64,000 bases of DNA from JBEBVQ01 sp964527735 (lineage in GTDB: Bacteria > Bacteroidota > Bacteroidia > Chitinophagales > Chitinophagaceae): contig CAZGPG010000002.1 of NCBI GenBank assembly GCA_964527735.1, forward strand, positions 186,001 to 250,000, read 5' to 3'. Positions 7,909 through 16,563 of the stretch are shown in pieces (within the stretch, counting starts at the first letter, position 1; each line of letters opens with the position of its first letter). The translations under genes were made by a program, and so were the position numbers. The notes under the pieces are model-generated. The model was given only the letters and a program-made list of their open reading frames with translations, did not search any database and had not been told where the DNA came from.

Positions 7909-10122
7909 ATGTGTGTACGATCCCTGTTACTATCCCTTGTTCTTACCTGTAGTGTTGTACCTGTGCTTGCCCAGTACAACAAGCAGCAGGATTTCCTGAA
8001 GGCCAATAGTGTGTGGGCCTTCGGCGCCTTTGCCGGCCTGGATTTCAACAGCGGCGGACCGGTGCCGATAGAAACACCCAACCTCACATACGAAGGGAGC
8101 GCTTCTGTTGCCGATACTGCCGGCAACCTGTTATTTCATCTGGGTGGCTGGATCATCTTCCGGGGAAACAGACAGCTCATGCCAAACAGCGCCGGTCTGG
8201 CGCCGTCAAATCAGACCAGCAACAGCGCTCAGGGCGCACTTATTGTCCCCGTGATTGATACTCCATGGAAGTACTATGTATTTACGAACATGGATAACAG
8301 CAATTATAACAATAGCGCTGCCCCTCCTTTCCTCGCTTATTCCGTTGTAGATATGACACTGGATAGCGGCCGGGGAGATGTGGAAGCAGGCCGGAAAAAT
8401 ATTCCGCTCGAAACCGTACGTCCGCTTACCGAGGGCATGATCGCTATTCCCGGCGACAACTGTGATATATGGCTGCTTACACATACCAACGCACATCCGA
8501 ACAACCCCACACCTGATACCCAAACCTACTTCAAGGCATGGCATATCACAGCAGCAGGGATCAACCCGGTACCGGTGATCTCTCCCTACAATGGCGAGAT
8601 CATGCCCGGGGCAAATGCACAAGCTTTCGGTGTAGGATGCCTGGCGGTATCACCCGACCGGCAGAAGATCGCAATGGCGTCGGTAGCCGGCGTAAACCCG
8701 GGTGTCCGCTTATGCAGATTTGATCCTGCCACAGGAATTGTATCCGATGGTATACGCATTACGGCAAGGGGATCTTACGGCGTATGCTTCTCACCGGATA
8801 ATACGAAGCTCTACACCACCAGCCCCACTAACCATGTATATCAATACCGGACAGACACACACGATTCCACATGGATAGCGGCTACCGAATATGTGGTGTA
8901 CCAGTCTGCCCGCTATATGACATTAAAGCTCTACCGGGATACTATATACGTATGTCCCGGCCTGGAACAGGTAAACACCGGACAGATCTCTTATCCATAC
9001 ACGCAGAATTCCGTGTACATAGACCGGATCAATAATCCCAGAGGTGCGGGCGTATCCTGTAATTTCCAGTACAATGCCATACGGCTGCTGCCCGGTACCG
9101 GGAATGTGACCGGCGGGTTACCCAATGATGTAGTGTTCCCGTTCATACATAAAGAACAAACAAGTACTACCAGGGACACGATATGTTATACAGCGTCTTC
9201 AGGATTTACATCAAAAACACTGAATGCGCCTGAGGGATTTGCATTTTACGAATGGGACGACGGCAGCGCGGACAGTACCCGCCCCATCATGACACCAGGC
9301 AGCTATTGGGTGCGATACTATAACAATACCTGTGCCTACAGGCTGGATAGCTTCATTGTGACGGCATCGGATCTCAGCTTTTCCCTGGGAGACGACCAGC
9401 AGGTAAGCTTCTGCGACCATCCGTTGTCGTACGTGGAACTGAAAGCCAACCTTCCCAATGCCGGGTACAGATGGCAGGACGGCAGCAGTGATAACAGATA
9501 TCGCGCTACCGGCCCCGGCACATATTGGGTAGAGGTGCACAGGGATGGTTGCATCGCATCCGATACCGTAAAGATTGATACGCTTGGGTTTGATTTAGGT
9601 CCTGACATTCGTATTTGTGCAGAGGATTCTGCAATAGATATACGCCTTTCACTACCGCTGTTGCCGGAAGGATCACTGATAAAATGGAGCACCGGCAGTA
9701 CGGCATCTTCCATACAGGTTACGGATACCGGCCTGTATTATGTGCAGGTAATCCGCCCTCCCTGTGTATTTTCCGATAGCGTGCGTGTAAGGGCAATATC
9801 CTGCGATACCATTCCTGTGGATACTATTATAGTGGAATGTGTTGTCAACCTGCCCAATGCATTTACACCCAATGGCGATGGCACGAACGATCACTTCCTG
9901 CCGGTAATAGAAGCCGGCTGTCCCGTACAGTCTTACCTGATGCATATCTATAACCGCTATGGAGAACGGGTTTTTCTCAGCGCCGACCCTACCCGTGGAT
10001 GGGACGGGACCCATAAAGGCCATCCGGCGCCTGTGGGCACCTATTTTTATGATCTACGATTCAAAGGGCGTATACCGGACAGGCAGATTTATCGCAAAGG
10101 CGATGTAACGCTGATCCGATAA
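7909..10122 (+). CDS. Secreted propeller protein with T9SS type B (gliding-motility) C-terminal domain
   Basis: A 737-residue exported protein. The ATG at 7909 is chosen over the upstream TTG at 7900; it starts a good signal peptide (CVRSLLLSLVLTCSVVPVLAQ). The N-terminal ~400 residues resemble a WD40-like beta-propeller (VSPDRQKIAMAS, FSPDNTKLYTTS). Three Ig-like or PKD-like segments with GSYWV, GTYWV and GLYYV strands follow (about 430-640). The last ~85 residues are the gliding-motility-associated C-terminal domain (NAFTPNGDGTNDHFLP, IYNRYGERVF, GWDGTHKG, VGTYFYDL). That domain directs type B T9SS export of large surface proteins. Its role is unknown. It lies directly after the type A cargo gene, which suggests joint expression. 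Confidence 0.87.
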   Translation: MCVRSLLLSLVLTCSVVPVLAQYNKQQDFLKANSVWAFGAFAGLDFNSGGPVPIETPNLTYEGSASVADTAGNLLFHLGGWIIFRGNRQLMPNSAGLAPSNQTSNSAQGALIVPVIDTPWKYYVFTNMDNSNYNNSAAPPFLAYSVVDMTLDSGRGDVEAGRKNIPLETVRPLTEGMIAIPGDNCDIWLLTHTNAHPNNPTPDTQTYFKAWHITAAGINPVPVISPYNGEIMPGANAQAFGVGCLAVSPDRQKIAMASVAGVNPGVRLCRFDPATGIVSDGIRITARGSYGVCFSPDNTKLYTTSPTNHVYQYRTDTHDSTWIAATEYVVYQSARYMTLKLYRDTIYVCPGLEQVNTGQISYPYTQNSVYIDRINNPRGAGVSCNFQYNAIRLLPGTGNVTGGLPNDVVFPFIHKEQTSTTRDTICYTASSGFTSKTLNAPEGFAFYEWDDGSADSTRPIMTPGSYWVRYYNNTCAYRLDSFIVTASDLSFSLGDDQQVSFCDHPLSYVELKANLPNAGYRWQDGSSDNRYRATGPGTYWVEVHRDGCIASDTVKIDTLGFDLGPDIRICAEDSAIDIRLSLPLLPEGSLIKWSTGSTASSIQVTDTGLYYVQVIRPPCVFSDSVRVRAISCDTIPVDTIIVECVVNLPNAFTPNGDGTNDHFLPVIEAGCPVQSYLMHIYNRYGERVFLSADPTRGWDGTHKGHPAPVGTYFYDLRFKGRIPDRQIYRKGDVTLIR

Positions 10123-10173
10123 CCGGACAGTTAGTCGTGAGCTTTATTGTCTGCGCATGTTATCTTCGCACCT

Positions 10174-10620
10174 ATGAAGCAGGATGCGTTACACATCAGC
10201 TATTCACTCGATACCATAGATATAGCTGCGCAAAAACTATGGATATATGGAAAAGGGTACCGTATCTGGACATTCTCCGGAGATATGGGCGCCGGCAAAA
10301 CAACGCTGATCAGCAGCTTGTGCAAGCATCTTGGCGTACAGGAACCTGCTTCCAGTCCTACTTTTTCACTGATCAATGAATATCGCTTCCCCAACCCGGA
10401 AGGAGCATATACGACCATCCTGCATATGGACTGGTACCGTATCAGCAGCATTACAGAAGCTATAGATGCCGGCATGGAAGACGCCCTGCAAGGTGGAGCG
10501 TATTGCTTTATCGAATGGCCGGAAAAAGCAGCAGAACTTTTACAGGACGGGTATCTCCGGATAAAAATCGATACCGTTTCTGCACAGGGACGATCGCTGC
10601 ATGCCCGTCCAATCGGATAA
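10174..10620 (+). CDS. tsaE: tRNA threonylcarbamoyladenosine biosynthesis ATPase TsaE
   Basis: The ATPase partner of TsaB and TsaD in making the t6A37 modification of ANN-decoding tRNAs. The protein has 148 residues with Walker A GDMGAGKTT at 36-44, the family motif ASSPTFSLINEY following it, and HMDWYRI and FIEWPEKA further on. The ATG at 10174 is preferred over the in-frame upstream start at 10147, because it gives the normal family length. A near-consensus promoter box TATCTTCG lies at 10160-10167, just ahead of this start. A rho-independent terminator follows at 10645. Confidence 0.93.
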   Translation: MKQDALHISYSLDTIDIAAQKLWIYGKGYRIWTFSGDMGAGKTTLISSLCKHLGVQEPASSPTFSLINEYRFPNPEGAYTTILHMDWYRISSITEAIDAGMEDALQGGAYCFIEWPEKAAELLQDGYLRIKIDTVSAQGRSLHARPIG

Positions 10621-10644
10621 TATCATTATGCGAAAAGGAAGATG

Positions 10645-10671
10645 GCGGATTTTTAACAATCCGCATTTTTT
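10645..10671 (+). terminator. Rho-independent terminator after tsaE
   Basis: A 7-bp stem GCGGATT/AATCCGC (10645-10651 and 10658-10664) with a 6-nt loop is followed directly by a run of seven bases rich in T. It begins 25 nt after the tsaE stop codon. Confidence 0.75.
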
Positions 10672-10703
10672 AAAAAATTCCGCAAACCTGTTTAACTTGC
10701 CAT

Positions 10704-11345
10704 ATGCAATTACACCTGATTGACGCAGTTGTAAAAGGAACATTACTGGGTCTGTTTCTGGCAATATCGGTAGGGCCGACTCTTTTTGCCATTATCCGGT
10801 ATAGCCTGAACCATAGCTATAAGGCCGGCATCGCTTTTGTCCTGGGCGTATCCATCAGCGATATCATGTATGTGGCTGTTGCCAATTTTGCTGCGTCTTG
10901 GCTGGAGGCATTGAAAAACTATCAGAAACCCGTAGCCTTTGGCGGCGCCGTGGTACTGATTATTGTGGGGATCACGGGATTCCTCAGGAAATACAAGCCC
11001 CGCCGGCCGTCTTCCATACCCCTCACTATCAGCACGTCGCGCTATTTCCAGATATGGAGCAGCGGCTTCCTGATTAACACGTTCAATCCGGGAGTCATCA
11101 TCACCTGGCTGGCAGCCGTTACAGCGACCATCAACACCAGCGGTATCTATCGCTTTACGCTGTTCGGGACCTGTCTGGGGCTTATTCTCGCCTTTGATTT
11201 CCTTAAGGTATTCCTTGCGGATATTATCAGGCGCAGACTTACCCTGCGGAGGATCATGTACTTACAGAAATTTTCTTCTGTTTGCATTTTGCTGATCGGA
11301 ATAGCCCTGATGCTCACGACGATCTTTAACATACAATTAGGGTAA
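10704..11345 (+). CDS. LysE/RhtB-family amino acid exporter
   Basis: A 213-residue inner-membrane protein of the LysE superfamily, which exports amino acids or related small molecules. The first helix carries the hallmark GTLLGLFLAISVGPTLFAIIRYSL. Further hydrophobic segments lie near 42-62, 70-92, 112-140, 147-170 and 190-212, giving the expected six. The middle segment FINTFNPGVIITWL resembles the conserved NP motif of the family. The start ATG at 10704 directly precedes the first helix. It sits alone between tsaE and purF. The substrate is unknown. Confidence 0.85.
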   Translation: MQLHLIDAVVKGTLLGLFLAISVGPTLFAIIRYSLNHSYKAGIAFVLGVSISDIMYVAVANFAASWLEALKNYQKPVAFGGAVVLIIVGITGFLRKYKPRRPSSIPLTISTSRYFQIWSSGFLINTFNPGVIITWLAAVTATINTSGIYRFTLFGTCLGLILAFDFLKVFLADIIRRRLTLRRIMYLQKFSSVCILLIGIALMLTTIFNIQLG

Positions 11346-11394
11346 GGCGGAAACGTGATGCATAGCGTTTCTACGGAAAATGAATAAATCCCCC

Positions 11395-11402
11395 TAACTT
11401 TG
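11395..11402 (+). promoter_or_regulatory. Bacteroidota -7 promoter box for purF, 7 nt from the start codon
   Basis: TAACTTTG matches TAnnTTTG exactly. It ends only 7 nt before the purF ATG, so transcription should start a few bases before the start codon. Confidence 0.55.
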
Positions 11403-11409
11403 CATCCTC

Positions 11410-13251
11410 ATGTCTGACGCAATCCGCCACGAATGTGGGTTAGCCTACATCCGCCTGCTGAAACCACTGGCTTACTATCACCGAAAATACGGTACTGCTT
11501 TCTACGGCCTGAACAAGCTGTACCTGCTCATGGAAAAACAACATAACCGCGGGCAGGACGGCGCCGGTGTCGCTACTGTAAAGCTGGACGTCACCCCGGG
11601 GCATCAGTTTATGTACCGGCAGCGGCAAAGCGGCGCCCAGGCGATCGCACGGATATTCCAGGGGCTGAATCAGGAGATAGATGAAATGGCCCGGATGTAC
11701 CCCGACATACGTAAACACCCCGGCCTGGTAAAAGGATATATCCCCTTCATGGGTGAGGTAATGCTGGGGCACCTGCGCTATGGTACGCAAGGGAAAAATG
11801 ATGTGGCTTTCTGCCACCCCTTTATCAAGCCACATATTAATCCTACCCGGAACCTGACGATGGCCGGCAATTTCAACCTGGTCAATACCGATGAGTTGTT
11901 CTCGAAACTGGGCATCAACCCGGATGCTACTGTACGGGAAAGTGATCTGGGCGCTATGATCGAGATGGTGCATCATTATTTGTGCCGGGCCGATGACGAG
12001 CATCCCGAACAGCTCAATCTCGAAGAGGCACTTCGTCAGGCAGCCATTCATTTTGACGGAGGTTTCGTTTGCGGCGGGCTGGTGGGCAACGGCGACAGCT
12101 TTGTTTTACGCGATGCCAATGGTATCCGCCCTGCCTATTTTTATCAGGGAGACGATATTATTGTAGCGGCTTCGGAACGTCCGGCCATTATGACTGCTTT
12201 CAACGTCCCGTTAGAAGAAGTACAGGAACTGCAACCCGGTCATGCGCTGATCGTAAAAGCGGACGGCAGCTTCAGTAATCCCCGCATACTACCCGAAAAG
12301 GAAGTACGGGCATGCAGCTTTGAACGTATTTATTTCAGCCGTGGCAGCGATGCCGATATTTATCGTGAACGGATGCAGCTGGGCAGCAACCTCGCCGGCA
12401 AGGTGCTGGGAATGATTGATAACGATCTGAAAAACACCATCGTTTCATTCATACCCAATACGGCCGAAATTGCATTTTACGGATTGATCAAAGGACTTGA
12501 AGACTATCTTAACGAGATTAAACGTGACCGGATCATTACCCGGAAGCTCAATGATGAAGAACTGCTGGAACTGATTAGTCGCCGGGTGCGCATCGAAAAA
12601 ATTGCCATCAAGGACGTAAAAATGCGCACGTTCATTACGGAAGATGCTTCCCGCAATGAAATGGTGCAGCACGTATACGATATTACTTACGGCACGGTGA
12701 ACCGGGGTGTGGATACGCTTGTGGTCATAGACGACTCGATCGTCCGGGGCACCACACTGCGGGAAAGCATCATCAAAATGCTGGACCGGCTCGGCCCCAA
12801 ACGTATTATCGTTGTTTCTTCGGCGCCCCAAATCCGCTTTCCCGATTGTTATGGCATTGACATGAGCCGGATGGGCGATTTTATTGCCTTCCAGGCAGCG
12901 GTAACACTGCTGAAGGAAAGCGGCCGGGAGTCGCTGCTTGAAGAGGTGTACCAGCAATGTAAAGCTGCAGAAGAAAGCGGAACGGTCGTACAGGAAAATT
13001 TCGTCAAGGCGGTGTACTCACCTTTCACGCCCGAAGAGATCAGCCGGAAGATTGCAGAAATGCTGCACCCCGAAGACGTGCAGGCATCCGTGGATATCGT
13101 CTTCCAGTCTATTGAAGGACTGTATGATGCGTGCCCCGACCATAAGGGCGACTGGTATTTCACCGGTAACTACCCCACGCCCGGCGGCAACCGCGTTGCC
13201 AACCGTGCTTTCATGAATTATATGGAACGGAAGGAAAAGCGCGGGTATTAA
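11410..13251 (+). CDS. purF: Amidophosphoribosyltransferase (long form)
   Basis: Makes phosphoribosylamine from PRPP and glutamine, the first step of purine synthesis. The protein has 613 residues against about 470-510 for the common PurF. The Ntn-type glutaminase domain begins at Cys9 after a short propeptide (MSDAIRHE) and has QHNRGQDGAG, HLRYGTQG and ANGIRPAYF. The phosphoribosyltransferase half carries the PRPP loop VVIDDSIVRGTT and CYGIDMSRMG. The extra length lies in an insertion after about residue 340 (ending in RVRIEKIAIKDVKMRTF) and in a tail of about 70 residues. I infer the same activity as the short form. A very close promoter box suggests a nearly leaderless mRNA. Confidence 0.9.
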   Translation: MSDAIRHECGLAYIRLLKPLAYYHRKYGTAFYGLNKLYLLMEKQHNRGQDGAGVATVKLDVTPGHQFMYRQRQSGAQAIARIFQGLNQEIDEMARMYPDIRKHPGLVKGYIPFMGEVMLGHLRYGTQGKNDVAFCHPFIKPHINPTRNLTMAGNFNLVNTDELFSKLGINPDATVRESDLGAMIEMVHHYLCRADDEHPEQLNLEEALRQAAIHFDGGFVCGGLVGNGDSFVLRDANGIRPAYFYQGDDIIVAASERPAIMTAFNVPLEEVQELQPGHALIVKADGSFSNPRILPEKEVRACSFERIYFSRGSDADIYRERMQLGSNLAGKVLGMIDNDLKNTIVSFIPNTAEIAFYGLIKGLEDYLNEIKRDRIITRKLNDEELLELISRRVRIEKIAIKDVKMRTFITEDASRNEMVQHVYDITYGTVNRGVDTLVVIDDSIVRGTTLRESIIKMLDRLGPKRIIVVSSAPQIRFPDCYGIDMSRMGDFIAFQAAVTLLKESGRESLLEEVYQQCKAAEESGTVVQENFVKAVYSPFTPEEISRKIAEMLHPEDVQASVDIVFQSIEGLYDACPDHKGDWYFTGNYPTPGGNRVANRAFMNYMERKEKRGY

Positions 13252-13261
13252 AGTTCCCTGT

Positions 13262-13269
13262 TACCTTTG
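13262..13269 (+). promoter_or_regulatory. Bacteroidota -7 promoter box for the E1 gene
   Basis: TACCTTTG fits TAnnTTTG and ends 23 nt before the ATG at 13293. Confidence 0.55.
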
Positions 13270-13292
13270 CAGCTTAAACATTTGTATTGCCC

Positions 13293-15272
13293 ATGCAATT
13301 CGACCGCAGCGAATTAAAAGACACACTACTGGTAAAGTTGTATACGGAGCTGGTGCGTCCGCGGATGATTGAAGAAAAAATGCTGGTGCTGCTGCGCCAG
13401 GGAAGGATATCCAAATGGTTCAGCGGGATTGGCCAGGAAGCCATTTCCGTGGGAGCTACGCTGGCGCTTGATGAAGACGAATACATTATGCCCCTGCACC
13501 GCAATCTGGGTGTGTTCACTGCCCGGAATATACCGTTTGACAAGCTGTTTATGCAATGGCAAGGCCGCAAAGAAGGCTTTTCGAAAGGACGGGAGCGCTC
13601 CTTTCATTTTGGCACCAATGAATACCATATCTGCGGTATGATTTCTCATCTCGGGCCGCAACTGGCTATTGCCGACGGCGTAGCATTAGCGCATAAGTTA
13701 CGGAAAGAAGAAAAAATATCCCTCGCTTTCAGTGGCGATGGCGGAACGAGCGAAGGCGACTTTCACGAAGCGCTCAATGTGGCTGCCGTGTGGGGATTGC
13801 CGGTTATTTTCCTTATTGAGAACAATGGTTATGGCCTGAGCACACCAGTAAGCGAACAATTTGTGTGTAAACAACTGGCTGACCGCGCAATTGGCTATGG
13901 CATGGAAGGTCTGACGATTGACGGAAATAATATCCTTGAAGTATATAAAACCGTACAGCAATTGCGCCGTGCGTGTATCAATGAACAAAGACCGGTATTG
14001 CTCGAGTGCATGACCTTTCGTATGCGCGGCCATGAAGAAGCCAGCGGAGTAAAGTATGTGCCAGCAGAACTGTTTGAAGCATGGAAGCAAAAAGATCCGG
14101 TGGCTAATTACGAACGCTTCCTGACAGAAGAAAAAATACTGTCGCGCGAAGACGTGGAAAACATCCGGGAGCAAGTACGTGCAGAGATCGAAGCCGGCCT
14201 GCAAACGGGTTTTGCTGCGCAACCGGTAAAACCGGACACATCAGAAGAACTGCAGGATGTCTATGCGCCGGCTTCAGCCAGCCATATCGCACCCGCTTCA
14301 AATGCAAGCAGCGAAAAAAAATTAATTCAGGCTATCTCCGACGGCTTGCGCCAGGCAATGGAACGCCACCCCAACCTCGTGCTGATGGGCCAGGACATTG
14401 CGGAATATGGCGGGGCTTTCAAAGTCACAGAAGGCTTTGTGCAGCAGTTTGGCAAAGAGAGAGTGCGTAACACACCGTTATGCGAGAGCGCTATTGTAGG
14501 CGCCGCGCTGGGCCTCTCCATCAAAGGCTTTAAAGCGATGATGGAAATGCAGTTTGCCGATTTTGTAACGGTAGGTTTTAACCAGATCATCAACAATCTG
14601 GCGAAAATACATTACCGCTGGGGGCAGCATGCCGATGTCGTGATCCGTATGCCTACCGGCGGCGGCGTGGGTGCAGGCCCGTTCCACTCGCAGAGCAACG
14701 AAGCCTGGTTTGTACATACGCCCGGACTGAAGGTGGTCTATCCCGCCACCCCGGAAGACGCCAAAGGATTGCTGGCCGCCTCCTTCGAAGACCCCAACCC
14801 GATCCTTTTCTTTGAGCACAAAGCGTTGTACCGCAGCATCAGCGGACAGGTCCCGGATGATTATTACACGATAGAGATCGGTAAAGCCCGCGTGGTGCAA
14901 GAAGGCGCAGACATGAGCATCATCACCTATGGCAGCGGGGTACACTGGGCCGTCGACTATGCACGGCGCCATCCCGACGTCTCCATCGACATACTCGACC
15001 TCCGTACATTATTGCCGCTGGACTATGATGCGATAAAAGCCTCCGTACAGAGAACCGGAAGGGTGCTGATCCTGCATGAAGATACACTGACGGGCGGTAT
15101 CGGGGGTGAGATAAGCGCATGGATATCCGAACATTGCTTTACATACCTTGATGCGCCGGTGACCCGCTGTGCCAGCCTGGATACACCAGTACCTTTTGCG
15201 ATAGAGCTGGAACAAAATTTCCTGGCCAAAAACCGGCTGGATCAAATGGCAGAAAAACTCCTGTCATTTTAA
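13293..15272 (+). CDS. 2-oxoacid dehydrogenase E1, alpha and beta subunits fused
   Basis: Thiamine diphosphate-dependent E1 of a 2-oxoacid dehydrogenase complex, most likely branched-chain or pyruvate type, with both subunits in one chain of 659 residues. The alpha half (about 1-330) has the ThDP motif GDGGTSEGDFHEALN...IENNGYG. A linker rich in Pro, Ala and Ser (about 310-340) leads into the beta half, with LMGQDIAEYGGAFKVTEG, PLCESAIVGAALGLS, PTGGGVGAGPFHSQ and the C-terminal transketolase domain. ATG 13293 is chosen over a TTG six bases upstream. No E2 gene is adjacent; an E3 (lpdA) lies about 15 kb away. Fused E1 proteins are known in Bacteroidota. The substrate is not settled by sequence. 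Confidence 0.9.
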   Translation: MQFDRSELKDTLLVKLYTELVRPRMIEEKMLVLLRQGRISKWFSGIGQEAISVGATLALDEDEYIMPLHRNLGVFTARNIPFDKLFMQWQGRKEGFSKGRERSFHFGTNEYHICGMISHLGPQLAIADGVALAHKLRKEEKISLAFSGDGGTSEGDFHEALNVAAVWGLPVIFLIENNGYGLSTPVSEQFVCKQLADRAIGYGMEGLTIDGNNILEVYKTVQQLRRACINEQRPVLLECMTFRMRGHEEASGVKYVPAELFEAWKQKDPVANYERFLTEEKILSREDVENIREQVRAEIEAGLQTGFAAQPVKPDTSEELQDVYAPASASHIAPASNASSEKKLIQAISDGLRQAMERHPNLVLMGQDIAEYGGAFKVTEGFVQQFGKERVRNTPLCESAIVGAALGLSIKGFKAMMEMQFADFVTVGFNQIINNLAKIHYRWGQHADVVIRMPTGGGVGAGPFHSQSNEAWFVHTPGLKVVYPATPEDAKGLLAASFEDPNPILFFEHKALYRSISGQVPDDYYTIEIGKARVVQEGADMSIITYGSGVHWAVDYARRHPDVSIDILDLRTLLPLDYDAIKASVQRTGRVLILHEDTLTGGIGGEISAWISEHCFTYLDAPVTRCASLDTPVPFAIELEQNFLAKNRLDQMAEKLLSF

Positions 15273-15285
15273 CATAACAAATGGA

Positions 15286-15371
15286 CCCGCGACCGACAAC
15301 CGGTTATAGCGACACAACATAGACCTATTGATATAGGCAATATGTCGGTAATGCAATTTGGCAGTCGCGGG
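15286..15371. repeat. Nested inverted repeats between the E1 gene and the Fe-S carrier gene
   Basis: Three nested stems are visible: CCCGCGAC (15286-15293) with GTCGCGGG (15364-15371), ACCGACA (15292-15298) with TGTCGGT (15343-15349), and CCTAT/ATAGG (15324-15337) around TGAT. The two outer stems share two bases and cannot both be complete. The element ends 10 nt upstream of the next promoter box, so it belongs to the 3' side of the E1 gene or is a mobile repeat. I do not recognise it. Confidence 0.5.
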
Positions 15372-15388
15372 ACAAGGGCGTATTTTTG
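15358..15388 (+). promoter_or_regulatory. Bacteroidota promoter (TTG-N20-TATTTTTG) of the iscA/erpA-like gene
   Basis: A TTG at 15358-15360 is spaced 20 nt from an exact -7 box TATTTTTG at 15381-15388. The box ends 22 nt before the ATG at 15411. Both boxes fit the Bacteroidota consensus. Confidence 0.65.
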
Positions 15389-15410
15389 TGGAAACAACCC
15401 ATAACATATT

Positions 15411-15755
15411 ATGGAAGCAGTTATCAGCACACCGGTTGCCCTTACACCCAATGCAGTGAAAGAATTGAAGCGTTTGATGAGCGCGCCCGATTTTGATGCG
15501 CAGCAGCAGCTGCGCCTCGGTGTAAAAGGTGGCGGTTGCAGTGGATTGAGCTATATATTGGGCTTTGACCGCCAGGAAGCGGACGATGAGGTTTACAACA
15601 TTTCCGGTATACCGGTGATCATGAAAAAAGCACATGGCATCTACCTTGCGGGGATGCAGGTGGATTATGAAGACGGGCTGAATGCCCGCGGTTTTACCTT
15701 CAGCAATCCCAATGCGAGTAACACCTGTGGCTGCGGCACATCATTTGCCGTATAG
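15411..15755 (+). CDS. IscA/ErpA-type iron-sulfur cluster carrier
   Basis: An A-type carrier of 114 residues that binds and delivers Fe-S clusters to apoproteins. The three cluster-binding cysteines are in place: C43 in GGGCSGLSY, and C106 and C108 in the C-terminal NTCGCGTSF. The length matches the family (about 105-120). It has its own well-formed promoter upstream and is not next to other isc or suf genes here, so whether it is closer to IscA, ErpA or SufA cannot be decided. Confidence 0.93.
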   Translation: MEAVISTPVALTPNAVKELKRLMSAPDFDAQQQLRLGVKGGGCSGLSYILGFDRQEADDEVYNISGIPVIMKKAHGIYLAGMQVDYEDGLNARGFTFSNPNASNTCGCGTSFAV

Positions 15756-15846
15756 GCATGGCATTCCGGAGTCTGTAATAACGCGCTGATCCTTGCCTGC
15801 TTTGGTTCCTGCTTATAACCATATTACATTAAACCCGGAAGATTTT

Positions 15847-16530
15847 ATGAAAACCATATGGATGACCTGCCTGTGCTGCACGATCATGCTCACGGCCATA
15901 GCACAGCAGCCGGATAAAAATACTTATGCACGCAATACTGTAAATAAGGATACGGGGACTGTTTTCGTAAATCAGCGCGACAAAAACGGGAAACGACACG
16001 GATTATGGTGGGAGCAATTTGCCGCAAATCGGGGCGAGGTTGCATATACCGCATTCGGATCGTACGATCAGGGCCTGAAGATCGGCCCCTGGTACCGGAT
16101 CAATGAAATAGGTGATCTTGTTGCTATTGAGCATTACAGGTTTGATGTGCTGCACGGAGAAGTAAAATTTTTTGAACAGGGCGCTCTGGTCTGCGTTGGC
16201 CACTACCGCGGCTTAAATCCTTCCCAATCTCATGATACGATCCTTGTTGTGCATCCCGTAACAGGAGAAGAAAAGCTGGTAAGCGTACCGTCGGCAAGAG
16301 GATCTGTACGGCATGGGATCTGGCGGTATTATGATGGCCGCAGCGGCCGCCTGATCCGCGAAGATGATTACCAGGTGGATGAATTGCTGCATAGTAAAAC
16401 GTTCGGGCTTACACAGGCAGACAGCGCTTATTACCAGCTACGCGAAAAAAACATGCCGCATAACCAACCGGTAAATTATAAACCACCAAAAGGAAAAGGC
16501 AGTAGCCTGACCGAAATACGGGACCGGTAG
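15847..16530 (+). CDS. Exported MORN-like repeat protein, function unknown
   Basis: A 227-residue exported protein. ATG 15847 is preferred over the upstream in-frame start at 15793, because it begins a clear signal peptide (MKTIWMTCLCCTIMLTAIAQ). The mature part has MORN-like or toxin_YwqK-like repeats (DKNGKRHGLWWEQF, GLKIGPWYRI, VLHGEVKFFEQGALVCVGHY, VRHGIWRYYDGRSGRLIREDDY). Such repeats are common in Bacteroidota envelope proteins of unknown role. The TAG stop codon is the first part of a GTAGGGGCGAAT palindrome. The C-terminal ~50 residues are charged and look disordered. Confidence 0.75.
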   Translation: MKTIWMTCLCCTIMLTAIAQQPDKNTYARNTVNKDTGTVFVNQRDKNGKRHGLWWEQFAANRGEVAYTAFGSYDQGLKIGPWYRINEIGDLVAIEHYRFDVLHGEVKFFEQGALVCVGHYRGLNPSQSHDTILVVHPVTGEEKLVSVPSARGSVRHGIWRYYDGRSGRLIREDDYQVDELLHSKTFGLTQADSAYYQLREKNMPHNQPVNYKPPKGKGSSLTEIRDR

Positions 16531-16554
16531 GGGCGAATAATCATTCGCCCCTGA
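16527..16554. repeat. GTAGGGGCGAAT palindromic repeat between convergent genes
   Basis: GGGGCGAAT (16530-16538) pairs perfectly with ATTCGCCCC (16543-16551) around AATC. The preceding GTA supplies the stop codon of the gene on the left. The layout matches the GTAGAGACGCG palindromes at 21894 and 30410: a GTAG start, a GC-rich arm, an AT-rich centre, and a position between convergent genes. It could act as a two-way terminator. Confidence 0.75.
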
Positions 16555-16563
16555 TGCAGATTA

